A DNA stretch of 14,136 nucleotides, taken from the NCBI GenBank assembly GCA_018260275.1, contig JAGLBK010000051.1, forward strand, positions 1-14,136, given 5' to 3'. The DNA comes from Deinococcus sp. Lineage in GTDB: Bacteria; Deinococcota; Deinococci; Deinococcales; Deinococcaceae. Shown here piece after piece: positions 1 to 10,047 of the stretch. The first letter of the stretch is position 1; each line of letters opens with the position of its first letter. Position numbers and translations under genes: made by a program. The notes under the pieces are model-generated. The model worked only from the letters and a program-made list of their open reading frames with translations. It had not been told where the DNA came from and made no database searches.

Positions 1-1223
1 CCCCCGACGAAAGCCCGCTGCAAGGCGGCCCTAACGGGCCTTATCGCCAGTCCGAGCGGTTCGACCTGTACGGCGATTATGCCCGCCAGCTCGTCGAGTC
101 CGGGCACGCCTACTACGCTTTCGAGACGCCCGAAGCACTGACCGAACTGCGCGAAGTGGCCCAGAAAGAAGGCCGCGTGATCGCCATCCCCAGCCGTGAA
201 CTGGCCCCCGCCGACGCGCAAAAGCGGGTGGAGGCGGGCGAGGCGGCGGTCATTCGCCTGAAGGTGCCCCGTGACGGCGAAACGGTGGTCAACGACCGGC
301 TGCGCGACCCGATTCACTTTGCCAATAAGGAAATCGACGACAAGGTGCTGCTCAAGGCCGACGGCTACCCGACCTACCACCTGGCGAACGTAGTGGACGA
401 CCGACTGATGGGCGTGACGCACGTAGTTCGCGCCGAGGAATGGATCACCAGCACGCCCATTCACGCGCTGCTCTACCGCGCTTTCGGCTGGCCGGAACCC
501 GTGTTCGCGCACATGCCGCTGCTGCGAAACGCCGACAAATCCAAGATCAGCAAGCGCAAGAACCCCACCAGCGTCGAGTGGTATCAGCAGCAGGGCTACT
601 TGCCTGAAGCCATGCTCAACTTTCTGGCGACGATGGGCTGGACGCACCCAGAAGGTCAGGAAATCTTTAGTCTGGCCGAGTTTCAGCGGGTCTTTAAGCT
701 CGAGGACGTGACGCTGGGCGGCCCAGTTTTCAGTCAGGAAAAGTTGCGCTGGTACAACGGCAAATACCTGCGCGAAGTGCTGAGTGACGAAGAAGTCGCC
801 CGGCGACTACACGACTTCCTGGCCCAGCAAAAGACCGACTTGCCCAACGACGACTACTTCCGCGCCGTCACCAGACTGATGACGCCGCGCATCGAGGTTT
901 TCAGCGAATTTATGGACAAGACCGGGTACTTCTGGTCGGAGAATTACCTGGTAGACGAGAAGGCCCAGAAAGCCATCGACGCGGGCCAGGAGCTTTTGCC
1001 GCAGCTGGCAGCCAGACTTAAGACTCTGCCGGAGTTCGGGGCCGACAGTATCAAGCAGCTGTTCCACGACTACGCCGGAGAAAAGGGCCTGAAGCTGGGC
1101 AAGGTGATGCCCCCCGTCCGCGCCGCCGTCGCCGGAACGATGGAAAGCCCCGACCTTCCCGACCTGCTGGCAACGCTGGGCCAGGAGCGCGTGGTGGCGC
1201 GCCTGAACAAAGCCGTCCAATAA
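1..1223 (+). CDS. gltX: Glutamyl-tRNA synthetase, 5'-truncated by window edge
   Basis: This cytoplasmic class I synthetase attaches glutamate to tRNA-Glu. The reading frame is open from base 3, and 406 residues are visible before TAA at 1221. Family members are about 470-480 residues, so roughly 60-80 N-terminal residues, including the HIGH motif, lie outside the window. The first visible residues (GGPNGPYRQSER, about 23-58) match the conserved segment just after the ATP site. The KMSKS-equivalent loop reads KISKR at 543-557 and is followed by a PTSVEWYQQQGYLPEA stretch typical of Thermus/Deinococcus enzymes. The C-terminal part (from about 700) is the helical anticodon-binding region. An internal ATG at 156 is not the start, because homology continues upstream of it. 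A hairpin follows the stop. A GlnRS is unlikely given the KISKR loop and helical C-terminus. Confidence 0.95.
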   Translation, partial: PDESPLQGGPNGPYRQSERFDLYGDYARQLVESGHAYYAFETPEALTELREVAQKEGRVIAIPSRELAPADAQKRVEAGEAAVIRLKVPRDGETVVNDRLRDPIHFANKEIDDKVLLKADGYPTYHLANVVDDRLMGVTHVVRAEEWITSTPIHALLYRAFGWPEPVFAHMPLLRNADKSKISKRKNPTSVEWYQQQGYLPEAMLNFLATMGWTHPEGQEIFSLAEFQRVFKLEDVTLGGPVFSQEKLRWYNGKYLREVLSDEEVARRLHDFLAQQKTDLPNDDYFRAVTRLMTPRIEVFSEFMDKTGYFWSENYLVDEKAQKAIDAGQELLPQLAARLKTLPEFGADSIKQLFHDYAGEKGLKLGKVMPPVRAAVAGTMESPDLPDLLATLGQERVVARLNKAVQ

Positions 1224-1242
1224 GAGCGGCTCATCAATTTGG

Positions 1243-1275
1243 GGCCACCTGCATTTTCAGCCAATGCAGGTGGCC
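1243..1275 (+). terminator. Hairpin after gltX
   Basis: A perfect 13-bp inverted repeat (1243-1255 with 1263-1275, 7-nt loop) begins 20 nt after the gltX stop. No U-tract follows, so it could be a weak or Rho-assisted terminator, or a 3'-end stabilising hairpin. Confidence 0.6.
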
Positions 1276-1290
1276 TCTAGCTATAGGCAA

Positions 1291-1317
1291 AAGAAAAACT
1301 CCCCTTTTCAGGAGAGT
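1291..1317 (-). terminator. Rho-independent terminator of tRNA-Pro
   Basis: Read on the minus strand, ACTCTCC (1317-1311) pairs with GGGGAGT (1304-1298), including one G-U pair, across a 6-nt loop. A run of five T, a C and more T follows. It begins 8 nt after the tRNA 3' end. Confidence 0.85.
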
Positions 1318-1324
1318 CTCTTGC

Positions 1325-1401
<77 letters not shown>

Positions 1402-1417
1402 TCAAGCCAGCCACAGA

Positions 1418-1446
1418 AATATACGTGGTCAGGGGGCATCCGTCAA
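1418..1446 (-). promoter_or_regulatory. Sigma70-type promoter of tRNA-Pro
   Basis: On the minus strand, -35 TTGACG (1446-1441; 5/6 to consensus) and -10 TATATT (1423-1418; 5/6) are separated by exactly 17 nt. Transcription would start near 1411, about 10 nt before the mature tRNA end. It is the best promoter match in the window. Confidence 0.85.
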
Positions 1447-1462
1447 GGGACAGTCCGGGCGC

Positions 1463-1468
1463 TATGCT
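1463..1468 (+). promoter_or_regulatory. Leaderless -10 element of the aminopeptidase gene
   Basis: TATGCT lies 7 nt before the ATG at 1476, so transcription is predicted to begin at or beside the A of the start codon. No purine-rich ribosome site precedes that ATG. The -35 zone (about 1440-1445) has no good match and overlaps the -35 of the divergent tRNA-Pro promoter. Confidence 0.55.
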
Positions 1469-1475
1469 AACGGCT

Positions 1476-2711
<1,236 letters not shown>

Positions 2712-2734
2712 GGGCGTGGGCTCAGAAAAAACAT

Positions 2735-2780
2735 AGAGCGTCAGAGTTGGAGATTTCCCTCCGCCCTGGCGCTCTTTTTT
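2735..2780. terminator. Bidirectional intrinsic terminator
   Basis: A 10-bp stem (2735-2744 with 2766-2775, one G-U pair) has six T at its plus-strand exit (2775-2780) and a TGTTTTTT tract at its minus-strand exit (2725-2733). It closes both the aminopeptidase gene (+) and the convergent PLP-enzyme gene (-). Confidence 0.85.
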
Positions 2781-2794
2781 GCCCTCCTAGCAGC

Positions 2795-4024
2795 TCAAAG
2801 CGCCTGTTCGATGTCCGCCTTGAGGTCTTCGAGAGCCTCGACGCCCACGCTCATGCGGATGGTCCTGGCCGTGACCCCAGCCGCGAGGCGGGCCGCTTCG
2901 GGAATCCGCCCGTGGGTGGTGGTCCAGGGATGCACCACCAGGGTGCGCACGTCTCCCAGATTCGGGGCGATTCGCAGCACCTTGAGGCGGCTCAGGAAGG
3001 CCGAGGGGTCGTCTACCTCGAAGGTCAGAACCGCGCCGCTGCCGTGCCGGAGGTACTTCTGGGCCAGGTGATGGTGCGGGTGGTCGGGCAGCCCGGCGTA
3101 GCTGACCTTGCCCACTTTGGGGTGCGCCTGAAGCCACTGCGCCAGCGCCAGCGCGTTGTCGCACTCGCGGCTCAGGCGCAGGGCCAGCGTCTCGAAACCC
3201 TGCGCGAGCAAAAAGGCGCTGTGCGGCGAGGCCACCATGCCGAGTTGCTGCACGCCCAGCCAGCGCTGTTTCCAGGCCAGGGCATTCTGGCCGCGCAGCT
3301 TCAGGATGCTGTTCTCGCCGCCGTCGGTAAAGCCCGGAATACGGCTCAGGTCGTGCGCCGTGCCCACCGTCACGCTGCCGCCCATGACGCTGCCGTGCCC
3401 GCCCGCCCACTTGGTGAGCGAGTTGGTCACGATGTCGGCCCCGAAGTCCAGCGGGCGGCACAGGTAGCCCGCTCCGCCGCAGGTATTGTCGATGGCGAGC
3501 AGGGCGCCGCGTTCGTGAGCAATCTGCGCTAGTGCCCCGATGTCGGCGATGTCGCCCGAGGGGTTGGCGATCATCTCGGCCCAGATCAGGCGCGTGTTGT
3601 CCTGCATGGCGGCGCGAATGGCGTCCGGATGGTTCTCGACCAGCGTGGCCCGAATGCCCATCAGCGGCAGGATGTTATTGAGCATTCCCGTAGAACCGCC
3701 AAACAGACTCGACGACGCCACGATGTGATCCCCGGCGCGGCACACGCTGAGAATGGCCGTGAAACTGGCCGCCTGCCCACTGGCGAGCGCCACCGTCGCC
3801 GCGCCGCCTTCCAGGGCCGTCACTCGGTCTTCAAGGGCCTTCACCGTCGGATTTTGCAGGCGGGCGTAACTCAGGCCGGTATTGAGCTGGAATTCGCTCT
3901 GAGCCTCCTCCAGCGTATCGAACTGAAAGGCGGCCACCGCGTGAATCGGAAAGCCGATGGACTCGCCCAGGCCACGGGGAATGCTTGTTTGCACGGCTAA
4001 AGTTTCGTAATCCCAATGGTTCAT
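2795..4024 (-). CDS. Cys/Met metabolism PLP-dependent enzyme, O-acetylhomoserine sulfhydrylase-like
   Basis: This fold-type I PLP enzyme of the trans-sulfuration family has 409 residues. Visible family motifs are YARLQNPTVKALEDRVTALEGG-type residues at 53-74, the phosphate-binding SGQAA (82-86), the ring-nitrogen Asp in LAIDNT (D179), YLCRPLDFGADIV (187-199), the Schiff-base lysine in NSLTKW (K205) followed by GGHGS, and a C-terminal HPWTTTHGR (365-373). The YLCRP and GGHGS segments favour the O-acetylhomoserine (thiol)-lyase (MetY) branch, which makes homocysteine or methionine precursors, over cystathionine gamma-synthase or beta-lyase. Methionine gamma-lyase activity cannot be excluded. 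No methionine genes lie nearby and it is transcribed alone. The ATG at 4024 has no Shine-Dalgarno but a close -10 element, so the mRNA is probably leaderless. Family is firm; the exact reaction is inferred. Confidence 0.9.
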   Translation of the reverse strand: MNHWDYETLAVQTSIPRGLGESIGFPIHAVAAFQFDTLEEAQSEFQLNTGLSYARLQNPTVKALEDRVTALEGGAATVALASGQAASFTAILSVCRAGDHIVASSSLFGGSTGMLNNILPLMGIRATLVENHPDAIRAAMQDNTRLIWAEMIANPSGDIADIGALAQIAHERGALLAIDNTCGGAGYLCRPLDFGADIVTNSLTKWAGGHGSVMGGSVTVGTAHDLSRIPGFTDGGENSILKLRGQNALAWKQRWLGVQQLGMVASPHSAFLLAQGFETLALRLSRECDNALALAQWLQAHPKVGKVSYAGLPDHPHHHLAQKYLRHGSGAVLTFEVDDPSAFLSRLKVLRIAPNLGDVRTLVVHPWTTTHGRIPEAARLAAGVTARTIRMSVGVEALEDLKADIEQAL

Positions 4025-4030
4025 AGCGCC

Positions 4031-4036
4031 ATGCTA
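4031..4036 (-). promoter_or_regulatory. Leaderless -10 element of the PLP-enzyme gene
   Basis: TAGCAT reads on the minus strand 6 nt before the ATG at 4024. With usual -10 to +1 spacing the transcript begins at the start codon. No ribosome-binding sequence is present. No good -35 was found; the fruA terminator U-tract lies 13 nt further upstream. Confidence 0.5.
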
Positions 4037-4048
4037 GTTCCACACGCC

Positions 4049-4087
4049 AAAAAAACTCCGGCCCTGTCCACAACAGTGACGGGCCGG
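4049..4087 (-). terminator. Rho-independent terminator of the fructose operon
   Basis: On the minus strand CCGGCCC (4087-4081) pairs with GGGCCGG (4064-4058), extendable by three pairs past a bulged A. AG and seven T (4055-4049) follow. It starts 19 nt after the fruA stop and separates fruA from the next minus-strand gene. Confidence 0.9.
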
Positions 4088-4106
4088 ACGGTCAGTTATG
4101 AACAGT

Positions 4107-5999
4107 TCAGTCGGCGGCCTGCTGCTCGATCACGGCCACGCTCTGCGGAATGGGCTTTTTCAACACGCCCAGCAGCGCGGTGCTGATAATGGTGCCCGCC
4201 ACGATAGCCACGATATACATGGGCAAATTGTCTACGGCGTGGGGAATGGGCAGCACGAATACCCCGCCGTGAGGCACATGTAATTTGCAGCCGAAGATCA
4301 TGCTCATCGCGCCGGTCACAGCGGAACCGACCATCAGGGCCGGAATCACGCGCAGAGGGTCGCGGGCCGCGAAGGGAATCGCGCCCTCAGTGATAAAGGC
4401 GATGCCCAGCACGCCCGCCGCCTTACCCGCCTCGCGCTCGTCGGCGGTAAAGCGGTTTTTGAACAGCAGCGACGCCAGGAAAAGCGCCAGTGGCGGGGTC
4501 ATCCCGGCGGCCATCGTGGCGGCCATCGGCGCAAAGTTGTTGTTGGTCAGCAGGCCGGTGCTGAAGGTGTACGCGGCCTTGTTAATCGGCCCGCCCATGT
4601 CGAAGGCCATCATCGCGCCCAGAATCGCGCCCATCAGGCCCGCCGAAGCGCCCTGAAGGCTCTGGAGCCAGTTGCTCGCGGCAGTCAGCGCGGCGGCCAC
4701 CGGCTTGCCGAGCACGTAGACCATCAGCAGGCCGGTCAGCAGCGTGCCGAACAGTGGCAGCAGCAGCGTGGGCTTGAGGCCCTCCAGCGTACGCGGCAGC
4801 TTCATGCCCTGATTGAGCCACTTGACGATGTAACCGGCCAGAAAGCCCGCCACCATCGCCCCCAGAAAGCCGCTGCCGCCCGAAGCGGCCAGTGCGCCGC
4901 CCACCATGCCGGGGGCCAGACCGGGGCGGTCGGCGATGGAATAGGCGATATAGCCCGCCAGAACCGGTAGAAACAGGCTGAAAGCGCCGTCTTTCCCGAT
5001 GTGAAAGAGGGTATTGCCGAGCGTCCCGGCGTATTCGTCCGTGTAGACGTAAATCCCACCGAACGCGAAGCCCAGCGCAATCAGCAGCCCGCCCGCCACC
5101 ACGAAGGGCAGCATGTGCGACACGCCGGTCATCAGGTCCTTGTAGAAGCTGGGCACACCCGCGTTTTTGGCAGCCTTGGCCGCGGCGGCGTCGGCCACAA
5201 GGTCGCCGCTGCCCGCCCCGCCAGCCGCTCCCACCACACCGTGTACCGTCGCCTGCTCCAGTGCCGTGCGAACCACCGCCGCACCGTCCTTGATCGCGGG
5301 TTTGGTGCCGGTGGAGTAGAGCCGCTTCCCGGCAAAACGGTCCAGATTGACATTGGTATCAGCGGCGATAATCACCACGTCGGCGCGGCGGATATCCTCG
5401 GCGCTCAGGGTGTTGCCCGACCCCACGCTGCCCTGGGTTTCGACCTTCACGTCGTAGCCCAGCGACTTTGCGCCGCCTTCCAGTCCCTCGGCGGCCATGA
5501 AGGTATGCGCGATTCCGGTGGGGCACGAGGTAATGCCCACGATGTACTTCTTGCCCCCATCGGTCACAGGCGCGGCCACCGGAGCGGCGGCAGCTACAGG
5601 AACGGCGGCCAGCTGAGGCGGCGGGGGCGGCGGCGTCACGGCGGTCACGGCTGGGCTGGCAGTCATGACGGTGCGGGCAGCCGGAGCACTCGCCGGAGCA
5701 GCGGCGACGGCCTGCGCGATCAGCCCCGGCGCGTTGCGAATGGCGTCCTGCGAACTGGCGCGGATGATCGGCTTACCCGCAAAACGCGACTCGTCCACGT
5801 TTACGTCGGCGGCCAGAATCACGGCGGCAGCATTGGAGATTTCCAGCGGAGTCAGGGCGTCCTGCGCCCCCACACTGCCCTGCGTTTCCACGCGAATCTC
5901 GTGGCCTGCGGCCTGGGCCGCGCGGCGCAGCGCCTCGGCAGCCATAAAAGTGTGGGCGATTCCTGTGGGGCAGGCGGTGATTGCAACCAGATGGGCCAT
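4107..5999 (-). CDS. fruA: Fructose-specific PTS permease, EIIB-EIIB-EIIC
   Basis: This inner-membrane transporter takes up fructose and phosphorylates it to fructose-1-phosphate; it has 630 residues. Two IIB-fru domains come first (about 1-97 and 150-250), each with an intact phosphocysteine loop CPTGIAHTFMAAE (C10 and C159) and a VETQGSVG segment. An Ala/Pro linker with six consecutive prolines (about 98-148) joins them. The IIC domain (about 285-615) has multiple hydrophobic helices, AFDMGGPINKAAY (465-477) and ITEGAIPFAARDPLRVIP (536-553), the conserved fructose-family substrate region. There is no IIA domain; that is supplied by the upstream fusion protein. It is the last gene of the operon, 175 nt after fruK and with its own AGGAGG ribosome site. 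In E. coli FruA the first IIB copy lacks the cysteine; here both copies keep it. Confidence 0.96.
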   Translation of the reverse strand: MAHLVAITACPTGIAHTFMAAEALRRAAQAAGHEIRVETQGSVGAQDALTPLEISNAAAVILAADVNVDESRFAGKPIIRASSQDAIRNAPGLIAQAVAAAPASAPAARTVMTASPAVTAVTPPPPPPQLAAVPVAAAAPVAAPVTDGGKKYIVGITSCPTGIAHTFMAAEGLEGGAKSLGYDVKVETQGSVGSGNTLSAEDIRRADVVIIAADTNVNLDRFAGKRLYSTGTKPAIKDGAAVVRTALEQATVHGVVGAAGGAGSGDLVADAAAAKAAKNAGVPSFYKDLMTGVSHMLPFVVAGGLLIALGFAFGGIYVYTDEYAGTLGNTLFHIGKDGAFSLFLPVLAGYIAYSIADRPGLAPGMVGGALAASGGSGFLGAMVAGFLAGYIVKWLNQGMKLPRTLEGLKPTLLLPLFGTLLTGLLMVYVLGKPVAAALTAASNWLQSLQGASAGLMGAILGAMMAFDMGGPINKAAYTFSTGLLTNNNFAPMAATMAAGMTPPLALFLASLLFKNRFTADEREAGKAAGVLGIAFITEGAIPFAARDPLRVIPALMVGSAVTGAMSMIFGCKLHVPHGGVFVLPIPHAVDNLPMYIVAIVAGTIISTALLGVLKKPIPQSVAVIEQQAAD

Positions 6000-6005
6000 G
6001 AGGGG

Positions 6006-6011
6006 CCTCCT
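6006..6011 (-). promoter_or_regulatory. Ribosome-binding site of fruA
   Basis: A perfect AGGAGG on the minus strand lies 6 nt before the fruA ATG at 5999 and fixes that start. A strong separate site fits a cistron 175 nt away from its upstream neighbour. Confidence 0.85.
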
Positions 6012-6033
6012 TTTGGGCGAAGGGGTGAATAGG

Positions 6034-6063
6034 AAGTGGGGAGTAGTAAGTGGTGAGTGGTGA
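6034..6063 (+). repeat. Degenerate heptanucleotide repeat, family A, left copy
   Basis: The stretch reads as loose 7-nt units around TGAGTGG (for example TAAGTGG, TGAGTGG). The core TGGTGAGTGGT (6051-6061) is the exact inverse complement of 6156-6166, so the fruK-fruA spacer is bracketed by inverted copies. A related copy lies at 13441-13471. Confidence 0.6.
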
Positions 6064-6150
6064 AAAGCAGGAGCGGGTCAGCGAACTAGGACAGGCGGTC
6101 GGTACGGTCAGTGTTCAGGGGGTGAATGCCCAGGCGAGCAGGGGTGTTCC

Positions 6151-6179
6151 TACTGACCACTCACCACATCCCACTTACC
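6151..6179 (+). repeat. Degenerate heptanucleotide repeat, family A, right copy
   Basis: The core ACCACTCACCA (6156-6166) is an inverted copy of 6051-6061. The 14-nt piece ACTGACCACTCACC (6152-6165) matches 13444-13457 at its first 13 positions. The repeat runs into the fruK stop codon (TAA, 6177-6175). In the operon mRNA the two copies could pair around a loop of about 94 nt. Confidence 0.55.
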
Positions 6180-7155
6180 GCACGGCGGAAACCTCGACCC
6201 GCGCCGCATACCCGTCCAGCTCGGCACGCGGCGGCAGATGGGCGCCCAGGCGGGTGATGTTGCCCACGCTGAAGCTGGTGGCGCGGCGGGCGGCGTCCGG
6301 CAGGCTCAGGCCGTCGAGGTGCGAGGACACCAGGCCCGCGACCATCGAGTCGCCCGCGCCCACCGTCGAAACGACCTGCACGCGCGGCGGAGTAGCCCGC
6401 ACCGCTTCGCCGCCGCGCAGGAGCAGAGCGCCGTCCTCGCCCAGCGACACGGCCACGATCTCGGCCCCGCGCCCCAGCAGTTCCCGCGCCGCGCCCACCA
6501 GGTCGGCCCCCGTGTCCAGGGAACGGCCCAGCGCCGCCGAGAGTTCGTGGTTGTTGGGCTTGACCAGATTGGGCAGGATTTCGGCGTCCAGCGCCGCATT
6601 CAGGGCCGGGCCGCTGGTGTCCAGCGCCACGAATTTGCCCGCGCGGCGGAGTCGGGCGACCAGCCCGGCGTAATAGTCGGGCGCCATGCCGGGGGGCAGA
6701 CTTCCGGCCAGCACGAACACGTCGTGATCGGTCAGCAGCGCGTCCAGACTCTCACTCAGCTGGGCCAGCAGCGGCGGCGTGGCGCTCAGGCCCGGCAGGT
6801 TGATGTCGGTGGTTTCCTGCGCGGCGTGGTCCACGATCTTGACGCCCACACGGGTCTGCCCCGGCACGCGCACGAAGGCGTCGCTAATGTGTTTGGCCTC
6901 AAACAGCTGCTCGAACGCCTCGGCGTTGTCTGCGCCCAGCAGCCCGGTGGCGGTGATCCGCAGGCTGCCAGCACTTTCAGCTCCCCAGTCGGCCAGCACC
7001 GAGGCGACATTGACGCCCTTGCCGCCCGCGTCTATCTGCATACTCTGACCGGGGTTGACCGCGTTCTGCCGCCAGCCGTCGGCCCGCACCGTCATGTCGA
7101 GCGCCGGATTGAGGGTCAGCGTGACCACGCCGGAAGACCGCGCCTGATGGGTCAT
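6175..7155 (-). CDS. fruK: 1-phosphofructokinase (PfkB family)
   Basis: This cytoplasmic kinase converts fructose-1-phosphate, the product of FruA, to fructose-1,6-bisphosphate with ATP. It has 326 residues, slightly longer than the usual 305-315 because of a short N-terminal extension (MTHQARSSG) before VTLTLNPALD. PfkB signatures are clear: GGKGVNVA (44-51), LAGSLPPG (149-156), KPNNHEL (199-205) and GAGDSMVAG (266-274), with catalytic-base D269. The NPALD start and KPNNHEL favour 1-phosphofructokinase over tagatose-6-phosphate kinase or ribokinase, as does its place between the EI fusion and fruA. The ATG lies 10 nt after the upstream stop, with a GGGGCGGAG purine stretch there. Co-transcription and translational coupling are likely. 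Confidence 0.95.
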   Translation of the reverse strand: MTHQARSSGVVTLTLNPALDMTVRADGWRQNAVNPGQSMQIDAGGKGVNVASVLADWGAESAGSLRITATGLLGADNAEAFEQLFEAKHISDAFVRVPGQTRVGVKIVDHAAQETTDINLPGLSATPPLLAQLSESLDALLTDHDVFVLAGSLPPGMAPDYYAGLVARLRRAGKFVALDTSGPALNAALDAEILPNLVKPNNHELSAALGRSLDTGADLVGAARELLGRGAEIVAVSLGEDGALLLRGGEAVRATPPRVQVVSTVGAGDSMVAGLVSSHLDGLSLPDAARRATSFSVGNITRLGAHLPPRAELDGYAARVEVSAVR

Positions 7156-7165
7156 CTCCGCCCCC

Positions 7166-9739
<2,574 letters not shown>

Positions 9740-9838
9740 AGACAGTCCTTTGGGCGCTTTCCGAGGAGCCGCGCCAGGTGATTTGGAAGTGCGCCCAGTT
9801 TAAGCCCAACTGCCCGCCTGACCCCGCTTTTCTGCCGT

Positions 9839-9866
9839 GACATAGGGAAAAAGCTCCAACTCTGAA
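9839..9866 (-). promoter_or_regulatory. Candidate promoter of the fruB-fruK-fruA operon
   Basis: On the minus strand TTCAGA (9866-9861; 4/6 to the -35 consensus) and TATGTC (9844-9839; 3/6 to the -10) are 16 nt apart. This would give a leader of about 90 nt. The match is weak; its -35 overlaps the TGAAC/GTTCA dyad, which would suit a repressor site. Confidence 0.3.
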
Positions 9867-9875
9867 CTCGGTTCA
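9863..9875. promoter_or_regulatory. Candidate operator dyad TGAAC-TCG-GTTCA
   Basis: A perfect 5-bp inverted repeat around 3 nt, overlapping the proposed fruB -35. Its symmetry fits a dimeric repressor site, but no known consensus can be assigned. Confidence 0.35.
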
Positions 9876-9885
9876 AAAGAGCCGG

Positions 9886-9897
9886 GGAAGCGCTTCC
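9886..9897. promoter_or_regulatory. LacI/Cra-type palindromic operator candidate
   Basis: GGAAGCGCTTCC is a perfect 12-bp palindrome with a central CG. That is the form of LacI/GalR-family sites (FruR/Cra, CcpA cre). It sits between the divergent fructose and mannitol operons, 147 bp upstream of fruB and 151 bp upstream of mtlA. No LacI-family gene is in the window, so the binding protein is unknown. Confidence 0.5.
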
Positions 9898-9978
9898 AAA
9901 AGGCCCGCCAGGCATGGATAGCCCAGCAAAATCCCGCTGTCTTCTTCTAGACAGGGGCCTGATTTGCAAGGGCCGTAC

Positions 9979-10007
9979 TTGTGAACCTCTTACAAAAATC
10001 TGACAAT
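9979..10007 (+). promoter_or_regulatory. Candidate mtlA promoter with overlapping dyad
   Basis: TTGTGA (9979-9984) and GACAAT (10002-10007) are 17 nt apart, each 4/6 to consensus, and predict a leader of about 33 nt before ATG 10048. The -35 is the left arm of an imperfect dyad TTGTGA-N5-TTACAA (9979-9995), so a regulator bound there would compete with or contact RNA polymerase. TGTGA resembles a CRP half-site, but the spacing is not the CRP one. Confidence 0.4.
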
Positions 10008-10047
10008 ACATGCTAATGAATCAATTTATCCTTCAAGGAAGGTCTAC

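Larger units (their letters stand above)
9740..10047. other. Divergent control region between fructose and mannitol operons
   Basis: These 308 bp hold no credible gene. They carry the ribosome sites of fruB (9751-9746) and mtlA (AAGGAAGG, 10035-10042), weak promoter candidates for both directions and three dyads listed separately. A further small hairpin, CTGTCT-N6-AGACAG (9937-9954), has no T-tract. The 60 bp before mtlA are clearly more AT-rich than the surroundings, as expected for a promoter. Confidence 0.7.

Noticed and set aside
5001..6032. 343-codon open frame antisense to fruA
   Set aside because: A shadow frame with no motif; the opposite strand carries complete IIB-IIB-IIC domains.
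9937..9954. CTGTCT-N6-AGACAG hairpin as a terminator or attenuator
   Set aside because: The stem is only 6 bp, with no T-tract on either side and no gene ending there.
9740..10047. Radiation/desiccation response motif (DdrO site)
   Set aside because: Searched by eye for the TTATG...CATAA-type 17-bp palindrome; nothing close is present here or before the other genes.
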